From Janthinobacterium sp. B9-8 (lineage in GTDB: Bacteria > Pseudomonadota > Gammaproteobacteria > Burkholderiales > Chitinibacteraceae), in assembly GCF_000969645.2 (NCBI RefSeq), contig NZ_CP014222.1:4219740-4283739 (forward strand): a DNA stretch of 64,000 nt, in the 5' to 3' direction. Below, one piece after another: positions 8,460-16,855 of the stretch. Made by a program: the position numbers and the translations under genes. A model generated the notes under the pieces. It saw nothing but the letters and a program-made list of their open reading frames with translations. It had not been told where the DNA came from and did no database searches. Position 1 is the first letter of the stretch; the number at the start of each line of letters is the position of its first letter.

Positions 8460-11400
8460 ATGAGTATTCTGAATTTTCCACGTATTCACTTTAAAGGTGC
8501 TGCACGGCTTAATGTGCCAACTGGCAATAGAAATATCGCCGGCACTTTAGACATTGCAACAAACAGTGTTTATCAAGATGGCACATTATTTGATTTAAAA
8601 AAGCACCCTAGGGAGTTTCATCAGTATCTAAGGCAATTGCCACCAAGATTTAATCTTCAGGGGCAGCCAGATGATGCAGGTGTTTTTAATCATGCGGCAG
8701 GGCATAACTTTTTAGGGAATAATCATTTTTCTTGGGAAAATACTCAGATTACCGCTTTGCAAATACAGCCGGGTGTTTTGCTGGATAACGATCCGCTACT
8801 TGCTTGTAAAGTGGAATTATGGGGGCACTATAATGAGTATTTGCGCACCACATTTAACCGGGCAAGATGGGTAGATATTGATCCAAGCCGGGACGATACT
8901 TCGCAAATCTATGCCGGGCAGCTGTGCATAAAAGAAGCGGCTGCTGCGGCAAATGCCCCCTATTTATTTTCATCTGACATTGATTGCGTTCACTCTGTTC
9001 GCTGGTATGGCGAGAATCATATTCAGGAAAAGCAGCCGCATTTCTTGGAGCCTGAATTTTCTAAGACAAGGGTGTTTCAGTTTTCTGTGGCTAAGGATTC
9101 TGAGCATTTTATTTTTAATCAGCTTTCGCTTAAATCAGATTTTATTGAGTATTTACAACAAGAGCTAAAAAGAGAAGATGTGCTCGGGCTGAGTATTCAA
9201 TATTCTGTATTTAATATGTCTACTCCGCTGCAGCCAGATATACCTGTGTTTTATGATTTAAGTGGCAGTATTGGTTTGTGGTTAAAGCAAGATATGGCTA
9301 CTTTTGCCAATGATAGGATTTTATATCCTGATAATACTCAGGGCTTTGGCCCTGTGGCGATCAAGATTCAAAATAACTGGGCTAGTATCAGCATGCCTTG
9401 CAGTATTCCTTTTACTCGCCGTGATGCTGTTTGTGGCAATCAACTGACTCACCCTCTTGGCCCTAAGCATTCATTAGGTGAATTAGAGCTAAGGACTAAA
9501 GGTGGTGTTTTACTGGCAAGAATTCCTGAATCGGTATATGGCCCATATTGGGGAAGCGCCGGGATTTTTGATGTGCCCTTATTAAATGATGCCGCTGAAG
9601 ATTCTTTAATACTGCGTGGCACAGACAATCAATGGGTAGAGTCAGATTGGCTGATTCAAGCAGAACAGAATGTGGTTTCTTTGGAAGCGCCTGATAGAAA
9701 AAATAATGCTTTTTTCTCTAAAGACATCAAAATATTTAGTTATTTCCGTGGCGAGCCTAAAGGAAAAAAAGATATTAGTGTTTTTATTGAGAATAAAGCG
9801 GTTGTCAGCACTTCGTTGCAGACGATTTCAAGCAATGAAAACGGAATTGCATTTCTTTCTATCGTCAGTCAGAAGCCCGGCGTTAGCGAGGTTTTTGTAG
9901 GGGACCATCATGGCAAGATTCTGGTGCGTGTACTTTCTGATGATTGGGCTTTATTAGAGGTAGCGGATAAGGAGGTTGACTATCCTTTTCTGTATGAGCA
10001 AGTAATGAGTTATTACGAGCTGATTTATCCGTTTATGGCGGATAAAGTGTTCAGCATGGCAGATCAGTGCAAATGTGAAACCTATGCTCGCTTGATGTGG
10101 CAAATGTGTGATCCATTAAACCGTGATAAAAGTTATTACATGCCTAGTACCAGAGAAATGTCTCATGCCAAATCAATATTATTTCTTAAGTATTTAAGTA
10201 ATGTTGAAGCGTCTGCCATTGCGGAGCCAGCAAAGATTGCTTTGGCCACCGAGGTAAATAGTAGCGAAATCAGCAGTAAAGAAGAATTAGTTCAGGTATT
10301 AAAGCAGGCGGTGAATTTAGAGCTATCTATTATGCTGCAATATTTATATGCGGCTTATTCTTTGCCGACTTTTGCGGCAGGTGAGCAATTGCTTGCGAGT
10401 AATAAATGGACTGCTGAGCAATTGGCACTGGTGTGTGGCGGGGCAGATCGTCGGCATAATTCGGGCTGGCGTGGCACAATTCTGGAAATCGCCCATGAAG
10501 AAATGATCCACTATCTAATTGTGAATAATTTACTGATGTCTTTAGGCGAGCCATTTTTTCCTGGAACTCCCGTATTGGGTCTCAAAGCCGCTGAAGCCTT
10601 TGGCCTTGATACAGATTTTTCTTTTGAACCTTTTTCAGAAAATGTGCTGGCTCGCTTTGTCAGGTTTGAATGGCCACATTATTTTCCATCAACAGGAAAA
10701 TCAATTTCTGATTTTTATGCGGAAATTCGCAAGGCATTTGTCAGTATTCCGGATTTATTTACCACCCCATTAGCTAAAACAAGCGGGGAGCATCATTTAT
10801 TTTTAAATGAATTAACCAACAGAAAGTTTCCTGCTTACCAGTTAGAAGTCAATAATAGAGAAAGTGCGCTGTTTGCCATTGATTTTGTAACAGAACAAGG
10901 CGAGGGTGCAGCAGTAGATTCACCACATTATGCTCAAAGCCATTTTAATCGATTAAGAGAGATCTCCCGCACTTTACTGGCTAGCGAGACTCCTTTTGAG
11001 CCTGCATTTTCTGTATTAAAAAATCCTGTATTAGAACCGACTCCCGGCTGTAATACGGTGCTTGATCCTGCCGCCAGACAATTAATGATTTTTTATAAAG
11101 GCTGCCATGAGCTGACTTTTCATATGATGATTCAGCACTTTGGGCAAAAGCCTTTAGGGAGTTTGCGCCGTTCCAGATTAATGAATGCGGCGATTGATAT
11201 TATGGCCGGAATATTAAGGCCTTTATCGGTGCAAATTATGTCTGTTCCTTCTGGTGTGTCGGGCCGTAATGCCGGGCCGCCTGTGCCACAGGCGATTCAA
11301 TTTCAATTGATTGCCGATTATGGCGCTGGCTGTGAGGTACTCGCCTTGCAATGCCGCGCGCTTGCAAAATACGCAAAAGAAATGCAATTAATTAAACCGG

Positions 11401-11483
11401 CTATGGCTCAAATTGAATTACTTGAATTTTATGATAAGCAGATGATGGATCTTGCAACAGGTAAACTTTCACGGGAAGGCTGA
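8460..11483 (+). CDS. vioB: Iminophenyl-pyruvate dimer synthase of violacein synthesis
   Basis: VioB couples two indole-3-pyruvate imines to the short-lived dimer used by VioE; it is the homologue of RebD and StaD. The 1007 residues are near the known size of about 1000. The N-terminal half has the VioB/RebD signature start SILNFPRIHFKGAARLN. At roughly residues 610-700 lies a ferritin-like helical region with ELSIMLQYLY and EIAHEEMIHYL. The Shine-Dalgarno site is weak, so translation may depend on its neighbours. The next gene starts 3 nt after its stop. Confidence 0.96.
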   Translation: MSILNFPRIHFKGAARLNVPTGNRNIAGTLDIATNSVYQDGTLFDLKKHPREFHQYLRQLPPRFNLQGQPDDAGVFNHAAGHNFLGNNHFSWENTQITALQIQPGVLLDNDPLLACKVELWGHYNEYLRTTFNRARWVDIDPSRDDTSQIYAGQLCIKEAAAAANAPYLFSSDIDCVHSVRWYGENHIQEKQPHFLEPEFSKTRVFQFSVAKDSEHFIFNQLSLKSDFIEYLQQELKREDVLGLSIQYSVFNMSTPLQPDIPVFYDLSGSIGLWLKQDMATFANDRILYPDNTQGFGPVAIKIQNNWASISMPCSIPFTRRDAVCGNQLTHPLGPKHSLGELELRTKGGVLLARIPESVYGPYWGSAGIFDVPLLNDAAEDSLILRGTDNQWVESDWLIQAEQNVVSLEAPDRKNNAFFSKDIKIFSYFRGEPKGKKDISVFIENKAVVSTSLQTISSNENGIAFLSIVSQKPGVSEVFVGDHHGKILVRVLSDDWALLEVADKEVDYPFLYEQVMSYYELIYPFMADKVFSMADQCKCETYARLMWQMCDPLNRDKSYYMPSTREMSHAKSILFLKYLSNVEASAIAEPAKIALATEVNSSEISSKEELVQVLKQAVNLELSIMLQYLYAAYSLPTFAAGEQLLASNKWTAEQLALVCGGADRRHNSGWRGTILEIAHEEMIHYLIVNNLLMSLGEPFFPGTPVLGLKAAEAFGLDTDFSFEPFSENVLARFVRFEWPHYFPSTGKSISDFYAEIRKAFVSIPDLFTTPLAKTSGEHHLFLNELTNRKFPAYQLEVNNRESALFAIDFVTEQGEGAAVDSPHYAQSHFNRLREISRTLLASETPFEPAFSVLKNPVLEPTPGCNTVLDPAARQLMIFYKGCHELTFHMMIQHFGQKPLGSLRRSRLMNAAIDIMAGILRPLSVQIMSVPSGVSGRNAGPPVPQAIQFQLIADYGAGCEVLALQCRALAKYAKEMQLIKPAMAQIELLEFYDKQMMDLATGKLSREG

Positions 11484-11486
11484 AAA

Positions 11487-12776
11487 ATGAAAAAAATCAT
11501 TATTGTTGGCGGTGGCTTGGCAGGTAGCTTAACCGCTATCTATTTAGCTAAGCGCGGTCATGATGTGCATGTTTTTGAAAAACGGGGCGATCCGTTTCTT
11601 GCATATTCAGATTATATCGATCAGGTTAGCTCCCGTGCGATTGGCGTGAGTATGACTGTGCGTGGTATTCAGGCGGTATTAAATGCAGGCATTCCTAAGG
11701 AAGAGCTCGATTTATGCGGGATTCCTATCTCCGGAATGTCTTTTTGTATTGCAGGTAAATTTAAAACCAGAGAATTAGCACCGGTTGATGTGCTTTCTCC
11801 GCTTTCATTAAGCAGGGCAGATTTCCAAAAGTTATTAAATAAATATGCAGAAATTAATAATGTTCATTACCACTATGGGAATCGCTGCTTGGAAGTGAAT
11901 TTAGACGATAAGAGCATTACCACTAAAGATAATGACGGGCAGATTGCCGAGCATAAAGCGGATTTATTGATTGGTGCAGATGGTGCTCGCTCTTGCGTAC
12001 GTCAGGCCATGCAAAATAATTGCCGCCGGTTTGAATATCAGCAGTCATTTTTTAAGCATGGCTATAAAACAATTGTTATCCCTGATGCCAGCCAGCTTGG
12101 CCTCAGAAAAGATTTAATTTATTTCTTTGGTATGGATTCTGGCGGTTTATTTGCGGGGCGTGCGGCGACTATTCCTGATGGCAGTATTAGTTTTGCTGTT
12201 TGTTTGCCTTATCAAGGAGAAATTAGTTTACAGGCTAAAGATGCAGGTACGATGGGGCGTTTTTTTGATCGATATTATTCGATGCTGCCTGAAGCCACCA
12301 GAAAAGAAATGCTATCGCAATTTATGGAGAAGCCAAGTAATGATCTGATTAATGTGAGGTCGTCGGTTTTTCATTATAAGCAGCACGCAATCATTTTAGG
12401 CGATTCAGCCCATGCCACCGCTCCATTTCTTGGGCAGGGAATGAATATGGCATTGGAAGACGCTTATATCCTTAATTTATTATTTGAAAAACATGAAGAT
12501 AATATTGAAAAAGTACTGCCTGAATTTACTCGGCTGAGAAAAGCCGAGGCAGATGCGATGCAAGATATGGCTATTAATAACTATGAGGTGCTGAGCAGTT
12601 CAAATCCTATTTTCTTTATGCGTTCAAAATATACTCGTTATATGAGTAGTAAATTCCCTGCCAGTTATCCTCCGGATATGGCTGAAAAGCTTTATTTCAC
12701 CTCGATGGCTTATAGTGAGCTAAGAGATATCCAACAGAAACAAAATGTTTGGTACAAACTAGGGAGAGTAAACTAA
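11487..12776 (+). CDS. vioC: Flavin monooxygenase VioC (violacein synthase)
   Basis: VioC is the FAD- and NADPH-dependent monooxygenase that acts last, hydroxylating the 2-position of one indole to make the oxindole of violacein. The 429 residues equal the Chromobacterium protein's length. The dinucleotide motif GGGLAGSLTAIYLAKRG opens the protein, and GDSAHATAPFLGQGMNMALED is the second FAD motif of this hydroxylase class (shown here as the family's GD...P signature). A GGGAAGG site precedes the ATG. Its TAA overlaps the vioD ATG by one base. Confidence 0.95.
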   Translation: MKKIIIVGGGLAGSLTAIYLAKRGHDVHVFEKRGDPFLAYSDYIDQVSSRAIGVSMTVRGIQAVLNAGIPKEELDLCGIPISGMSFCIAGKFKTRELAPVDVLSPLSLSRADFQKLLNKYAEINNVHYHYGNRCLEVNLDDKSITTKDNDGQIAEHKADLLIGADGARSCVRQAMQNNCRRFEYQQSFFKHGYKTIVIPDASQLGLRKDLIYFFGMDSGGLFAGRAATIPDGSISFAVCLPYQGEISLQAKDAGTMGRFFDRYYSMLPEATRKEMLSQFMEKPSNDLINVRSSVFHYKQHAIILGDSAHATAPFLGQGMNMALEDAYILNLLFEKHEDNIEKVLPEFTRLRKAEADAMQDMAINNYEVLSSSNPIFFMRSKYTRYMSSKFPASYPPDMAEKLYFTSMAYSELRDIQQKQNVWYKLGRVN

Positions 12777-13906
12777 TGAAGATCTTAGTCGTTGGAGCAG
12801 GGCCAGCGGGCTTAATGTTTGCCAGCCAGTTAAAGAAACTTAAGCAAGATTGGGATATTGCAATTGTAGAAAAAAATACAGTTGATGAAATTGTAGGGTG
12901 GGGTGTTGTATTGCCTGGAAAAGCGCCCCATCATCCGGCAAATCCGCTTAGCTATTTGCCTGATTATGAAGAAATTGATGCGCAATATATTGATGAATTT
13001 TGCCTGGTTAATCAAGATGATCGTGCTACAGCAAGCACCGGTATTACTTTATGCGGGGCAGAAAGAAAATCTTTGGTAGGCGCTTTAAGAAAACTCTGTA
13101 CCAATTTATTGATTCCGATTACTTATTCTTCGCCAGTTTTTGATGAAGATGGCTTGGATACCACGGCATATGATCTGGTTGTGATTGCCAATGGGATTAA
13201 TAATATCTCGAATTACTTTAAAGATGCTTTAGCCCCAGAGGTAGAGTTCGGTAAAAATCGCTATATGTGGTACGGCACATCAAAGATTTTTGATGCAATG
13301 AATTTGATTTTTAAGCCAACCACTTCAGGTGTATTTATTGCCCATGCTTATAAATACTCCAGCACAATGAGCACTTTTGTAGTGGAGTGTAGCGAGGAAA
13401 CGTATCATCGCTCTGGTATTGAGTCTTTATCAGAAACTGATGCAAAAGCATTTATTGCTGATGTATTTAGTGTTGAGCTAGATGGTCTGCCTGTTGAGGT
13501 TCAGCCGGGCTTGCAATGGCGAAATTTTGTAACGCTGAGCCATACAAAAGCTTATGAAGATAATTTGGTGCTATTGGGCGATGCCTTGCAAACAGGCCAT
13601 TTTTCTATCGGGCATGGCACAACAATGGCGGTGGTTGCGGCTCAGATGTTGGTAAAAGCATTATATGAGCATGCAGAAGTGAACCATGCTTTAGAAGATT
13701 TTAATCAAAAGGTGATGCCGCTGATGCAATTATTTAGCGGGCATGCCGGCATTAGCCGCACTTGGTTTGAAACGGCGGATGAAAGAATGGATTTAACTGC
13801 CGCAGAGTTAGCAAAGAGTTTTTCAGAGCGCCGCGAGCAATTGCCTCCTTTACCTGCTGCTTTGGGGCAAGCGCTGGGTATGGCGCTTACTCGTAAGGAA
13901 TCTTAA
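12776..13906 (+). CDS. vioD: Flavin monooxygenase VioD (protodeoxyviolaceinate hydroxylase)
   Basis: VioD hydroxylates C5 of one indole of protodeoxyviolaceinate before VioC acts. The start KILVVGAGPAGLMFASQL, the segment GWGVVLPGKAPHHPANPLSY and the C-terminal flavin motif LLGDALQTGHFSIGHGT all match VioD. The ATG at 12776, overlapping the vioC stop (TAATG), gives 376 residues, close to the known 373; it has GGGAGAG about 8 nt upstream. The frame is open nine codons earlier, but that would add a non-conserved tail. Confidence 0.95.
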   Translation: MKILVVGAGPAGLMFASQLKKLKQDWDIAIVEKNTVDEIVGWGVVLPGKAPHHPANPLSYLPDYEEIDAQYIDEFCLVNQDDRATASTGITLCGAERKSLVGALRKLCTNLLIPITYSSPVFDEDGLDTTAYDLVVIANGINNISNYFKDALAPEVEFGKNRYMWYGTSKIFDAMNLIFKPTTSGVFIAHAYKYSSTMSTFVVECSEETYHRSGIESLSETDAKAFIADVFSVELDGLPVEVQPGLQWRNFVTLSHTKAYEDNLVLLGDALQTGHFSIGHGTTMAVVAAQMLVKALYEHAEVNHALEDFNQKVMPLMQLFSGHAGISRTWFETADERMDLTAAELAKSFSERREQLPPLPAALGQALGMALTRKES

Positions 13907-13907
13907 G

Positions 13908-14489
13908 ATGATTGCTGAGAAAATGTTACCCCCTCGCTTACCTGAGCAATGGAGCAGTAGTTATATTTCTTACTGGCAGCCTATGCAGAAAGAAGATCAA
14001 ATTACGTCAGGTATTTGCTGGTTTGATTATGAACAAAATCGCTGCCGCATTGATGGTTTGTTTAACCCTTGGTCTGAGGAAAAAACAGGCCATCGCTTGT
14101 GGATGTCAGAAATTGTGACCGCGGGCGAGGGGAAAACAAAGAAATCTAAAATTGCGTATTGCCGTGAATCCCCTCTTGGCGAAGGGGAATATGAGGCGGT
14201 GGTGCTTGATGATGATTTGGAGTCTTGCCACGAAGTGTTATTAACGCAGGACGTTTTATTGCAATATCAGGCAAGCTATGTGGGAAGTCAGCATTTGCTT
14301 GGCAGAGAAACGGAAGCTTGGACTTTTACCAAACCGGGTAAGGGCCCTTCAACTTATTACTTTGTAAAAGGGACTAATCAATTGCTGCGCATGGTGACGG
14401 GAGACCCTGCGGTGCATGCTTCAATTCGTGATTTTCCTAATTTCACTACTCATACGATTCCGGCCGAAATATTTTCAAGCAGTATTTAA
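13908..14489 (+). CDS. vioE: Violacein biosynthesis enzyme VioE
   Basis: VioE is a cofactor-free LolA-like fold enzyme that steers the VioB product to prodeoxyviolacein by a 1,2-indole shift; without it, chromopyrrolic acid forms instead. Hallmarks are SGICWFDYEQNRCRIDGLFNPW, shown in part here as CWFDYE and CRIDGLFNPW, and the C-terminal LLRMVTGDPAVHASIRDFPN. The 193 residues compare with 191 in Chromobacterium. It starts 1 nt after vioD and ends the operon before a strong terminator. Confidence 0.96.
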   Translation: MIAEKMLPPRLPEQWSSSYISYWQPMQKEDQITSGICWFDYEQNRCRIDGLFNPWSEEKTGHRLWMSEIVTAGEGKTKKSKIAYCRESPLGEGEYEAVVLDDDLESCHEVLLTQDVLLQYQASYVGSQHLLGRETEAWTFTKPGKGPSTYYFVKGTNQLLRMVTGDPAVHASIRDFPNFTTHTIPAEIFSSSI

Positions 14490-14504
14490 TTTGTATTAGA
14501 TATT

Positions 14505-14543
14505 AAAAAGGCAAGGCAGTTTAATAACTGCCTTGCCTTTTTT
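14505..14543. terminator. Strong rho-independent terminator of the vio operon, probably bidirectional
   Basis: A perfect 17-bp stem (14505-14521 with 14526-14542) has a TAAT loop and A5/T6 runs on its two sides. It lies 16 bp after vioE and 42 bp before the end of the convergent MATE gene, so it can stop transcription from both. Confidence 0.93.
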
Positions 14544-14584
14544 ATTGCCTAGCGTTTACGGTAAAGCGTGTAAAGCCAATAGGT

Positions 14585-15979
14585 TTAGCGGTTTAAACTT
14601 TGCTTTCTCAGTTTCATTAAATAGACGCTGGAGTAAGTGAGTGCAATCGTACCACCGATAAAGTCTGCGATTGGGAAAGATAGCCAGATTCCTATGCTAT
14701 TAAAAAACATAGGCAATGTAAAAATAAGCGGGATTAACAGGAAATATGTTCTGGCAGCATCAAGTAGCATGGCAGGTAGTGCTTTACCCATTCCTTGAAA
14801 TAAACCGCTCGACATCATGCATACACCAGATGCAGTGAAACCTAAAAAGCAAATTGCCGCAATATTTATTCCTTCAGAAATAATTTCCTGATTTTTTGTG
14901 AACAGGTTTAATAGCCATTCAGGATTAAAGCAGAGAATAACGGTAACGATTAATCCCCAGATTGTGCTGCAAATCAGCGCAGAAATATAGGCGTTTTGAA
15001 CGCGTTTATATTGGCGTGCACCGTAATTAAATGCAGATAGGGTTTGCAATGCAATCATCATCCCTATAATGGGTAAGAATAAAAACATATAACAACGCAT
15101 TAAAATGCCATGGGCACTGATGAGTGTGCTTGATTGCTCAGGTACAACCACCGAAATGGAATAAACAGATACCGCCATGATGATTGAAAAGCCACCGTGA
15201 GAGAGCAAAACTGGCATGCCAAAACTAACAATATCCAGGTAAGTTTTAAATTTAGAAAAAACATAGCTGAGCTTGAATTCTGCAGCATTTTCACCTTTCT
15301 TTTGTAATTGTAATGCCATAACTAAGGCCAAACTCATGGCGCAGGTTGTTGCCCAAGCTGCACCCGCTACTCCCCATTTAAAAACAAAAATAAAGAGTGC
15401 ATCAAACACTATATTTAAGATAGAGCCAGTGGCCAGTACTTGCATCATTGCTTTGGGATTGCCTGATGCACGAAAACTTTCGGTTATTTGATTGCTGATA
15501 AACCCGACAATAGAAAAAATTAAAACGGGCATAAGATAGCTGTTGGCATCTGGGATAAATTCACTAGGCACAGCGAGTAATGCGTAAATAGCTGGCCGAA
15601 AAATAATAAACAAAGATGAAATAATAATGGCGCTGCCAATTGCCAGTAAAAATGATGCTGAAAAAACCCGTGACGCTTCTTCCTGCTGCTTAGCCCCTAA
15701 GTGTCTTGAAATAATAGAGGCCATACCGCTACCGAGCATGGTGCTTATTGCAAGTAAAAACATTTGTATAGGAAAAACAGCCGAAACGGCTCCCATTGCC
15801 TGATGACCGATACCACGGGATATAAAAAGGCCATTTACAACGATATACATGCCATTAATAACCAAACCTATAATGGTTGGCAGTGCCATATATAAAAACT
15901 GTTGAAAAATTGGCGATTTTATAAGAGGAGATTCACTATTTACATGGTTGTTATCTATATACGCCAATTCCATTGACAT
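14585..15979 (-). CDS. MATE-family multidrug efflux transporter
   Basis: This inner-membrane cation-coupled exporter has 464 residues and about 12 membrane segments in two similar halves, each starting with the family pattern (first half: FLYMALPTIIGLVINGMYIVV and an AMGAVSAVFP segment). A cluster of three short starts is possible; the ATG at 15979 is the longest and is used here. It converges on vioE. Its low G+C matches the vio genes rather than the arc genes. Export of violacein or protection from it is plausible but is an inference from position alone. Confidence 0.88.
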   Translation of the reverse strand: MSMELAYIDNNHVNSESPLIKSPIFQQFLYMALPTIIGLVINGMYIVVNGLFISRGIGHQAMGAVSAVFPIQMFLLAISTMLGSGMASIISRHLGAKQQEEASRVFSASFLLAIGSAIIISSLFIIFRPAIYALLAVPSEFIPDANSYLMPVLIFSIVGFISNQITESFRASGNPKAMMQVLATGSILNIVFDALFIFVFKWGVAGAAWATTCAMSLALVMALQLQKKGENAAEFKLSYVFSKFKTYLDIVSFGMPVLLSHGGFSIIMAVSVYSISVVVPEQSSTLISAHGILMRCYMFLFLPIIGMMIALQTLSAFNYGARQYKRVQNAYISALICSTIWGLIVTVILCFNPEWLLNLFTKNQEIISEGINIAAICFLGFTASGVCMMSSGLFQGMGKALPAMLLDAARTYFLLIPLIFTLPMFFNSIGIWLSFPIADFIGGTIALTYSSVYLMKLRKQSLNR

Positions 15980-16467
15980 GGTGGGCCTTTGCTGGTTTGT
16001 TTTTTGTCGGAGATAAAGCCAATGCTGCTTTTTATGACTTATCTATTATAAAAAATATAAGATAAAACTATAGCTGTATCTTATGAAGATACAATTACAC
16101 ATCATAAAATACAGGCGTGGAGTTGTCGTAAAATTTAAGTAAAGCGTTGTAAAAATGTAATTTGTTTTACGCGTGTTTGTAATGGTTCAGAGTAAGGTTA
16201 TTAGTCCGTTCTGGTGAATATTTATTCTAAATCGATTTTAAGGTGTTATTAGATGTTTGATGCCGCCTTGCAGCCACAAAATAGCAGATGATAAATTATG
16301 GCTGCTGTAGGATTAAAACGAGTATGGCGGCAAGAAAATCAGTGTTTTTGTAGTATTTACTGCTGAATGAGGTGAGATAAGTTTCGAAAGAGATTACAAA
16401 ATATACATTGCGATATATTTTCTATGATTTATCATGCTTTTATTAATTGCTATGGATTATATGCAGC
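15980..16467. promoter_or_regulatory. Divergent AT-rich region between the MATE gene and the ion channel operon
   Basis: About 490 bp without a credible gene. It should carry the promoter of the MATE gene on one side and of the channel operon on the other. A near-palindromic stretch around 16041-16080 (TATAAAAAATATAAGATAAA and following) is AT-rich. No specific operator or element was recognised. Confidence 0.4.
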
Positions 16468-16851
16468 ATGAATATTGAAAAAGTGGTGTTTGGTTTTTTT
16501 ATTTTACTGGCATTTACTCTGAATTTTGGCTTTGTGATGGGTGAAATTGATGTGCCACACCAGCACGATGTATTTGAGCTTTTTTTGGCAATGGTGGTGA
16601 GCTTTATTGCTACGGTCATTAAATTTGGTGATCGCACCCAAGTGGGGGCACTGCATTTGGCAACCAGCTTAGTGGCAGATTTGCAATTAATTGCTGCGGC
16701 TCTGGTGTGGGGAAATGCCATGTATGTGACCCAAGTGGGGATGACACCGGGCGTGACTTCAATGGTGGTGTCTTTTTCTGCCGGTGCATTGGCCGCCAAT
16801 GTGGTTTCGGTGGTATTGCTGATTGGCGAAACCTTGCAGCATCGCCGCTAA
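16468..16851 (+). CDS. Small inner-membrane protein next to a potassium channel
   Basis: The 127-residue product has three to four hydrophobic segments: about 2-22 (VVFGFFILLAFTLNFGFVMG), a segment around 38-52, and two more towards the C-terminus. A conserved-looking loop reads IKFGDRTQVGALHLATSLVADL. I recall small DUF proteins of this kind (possibly DUF6394) beside TrkA-domain channels, but could not verify the family. The ATG at 16468 is preferred over a TTG seven codons earlier. It ends 4 nt before the channel gene, which points to a shared transcript and perhaps a shared complex. Confidence 0.75.
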   Translation: MNIEKVVFGFFILLAFTLNFGFVMGEIDVPHQHDVFELFLAMVVSFIATVIKFGDRTQVGALHLATSLVADLQLIAAALVWGNAMYVTQVGMTPGVTSMVVSFSAGALAANVVSVVLLIGETLQHRR

Positions 16852-16855
16852 AATT

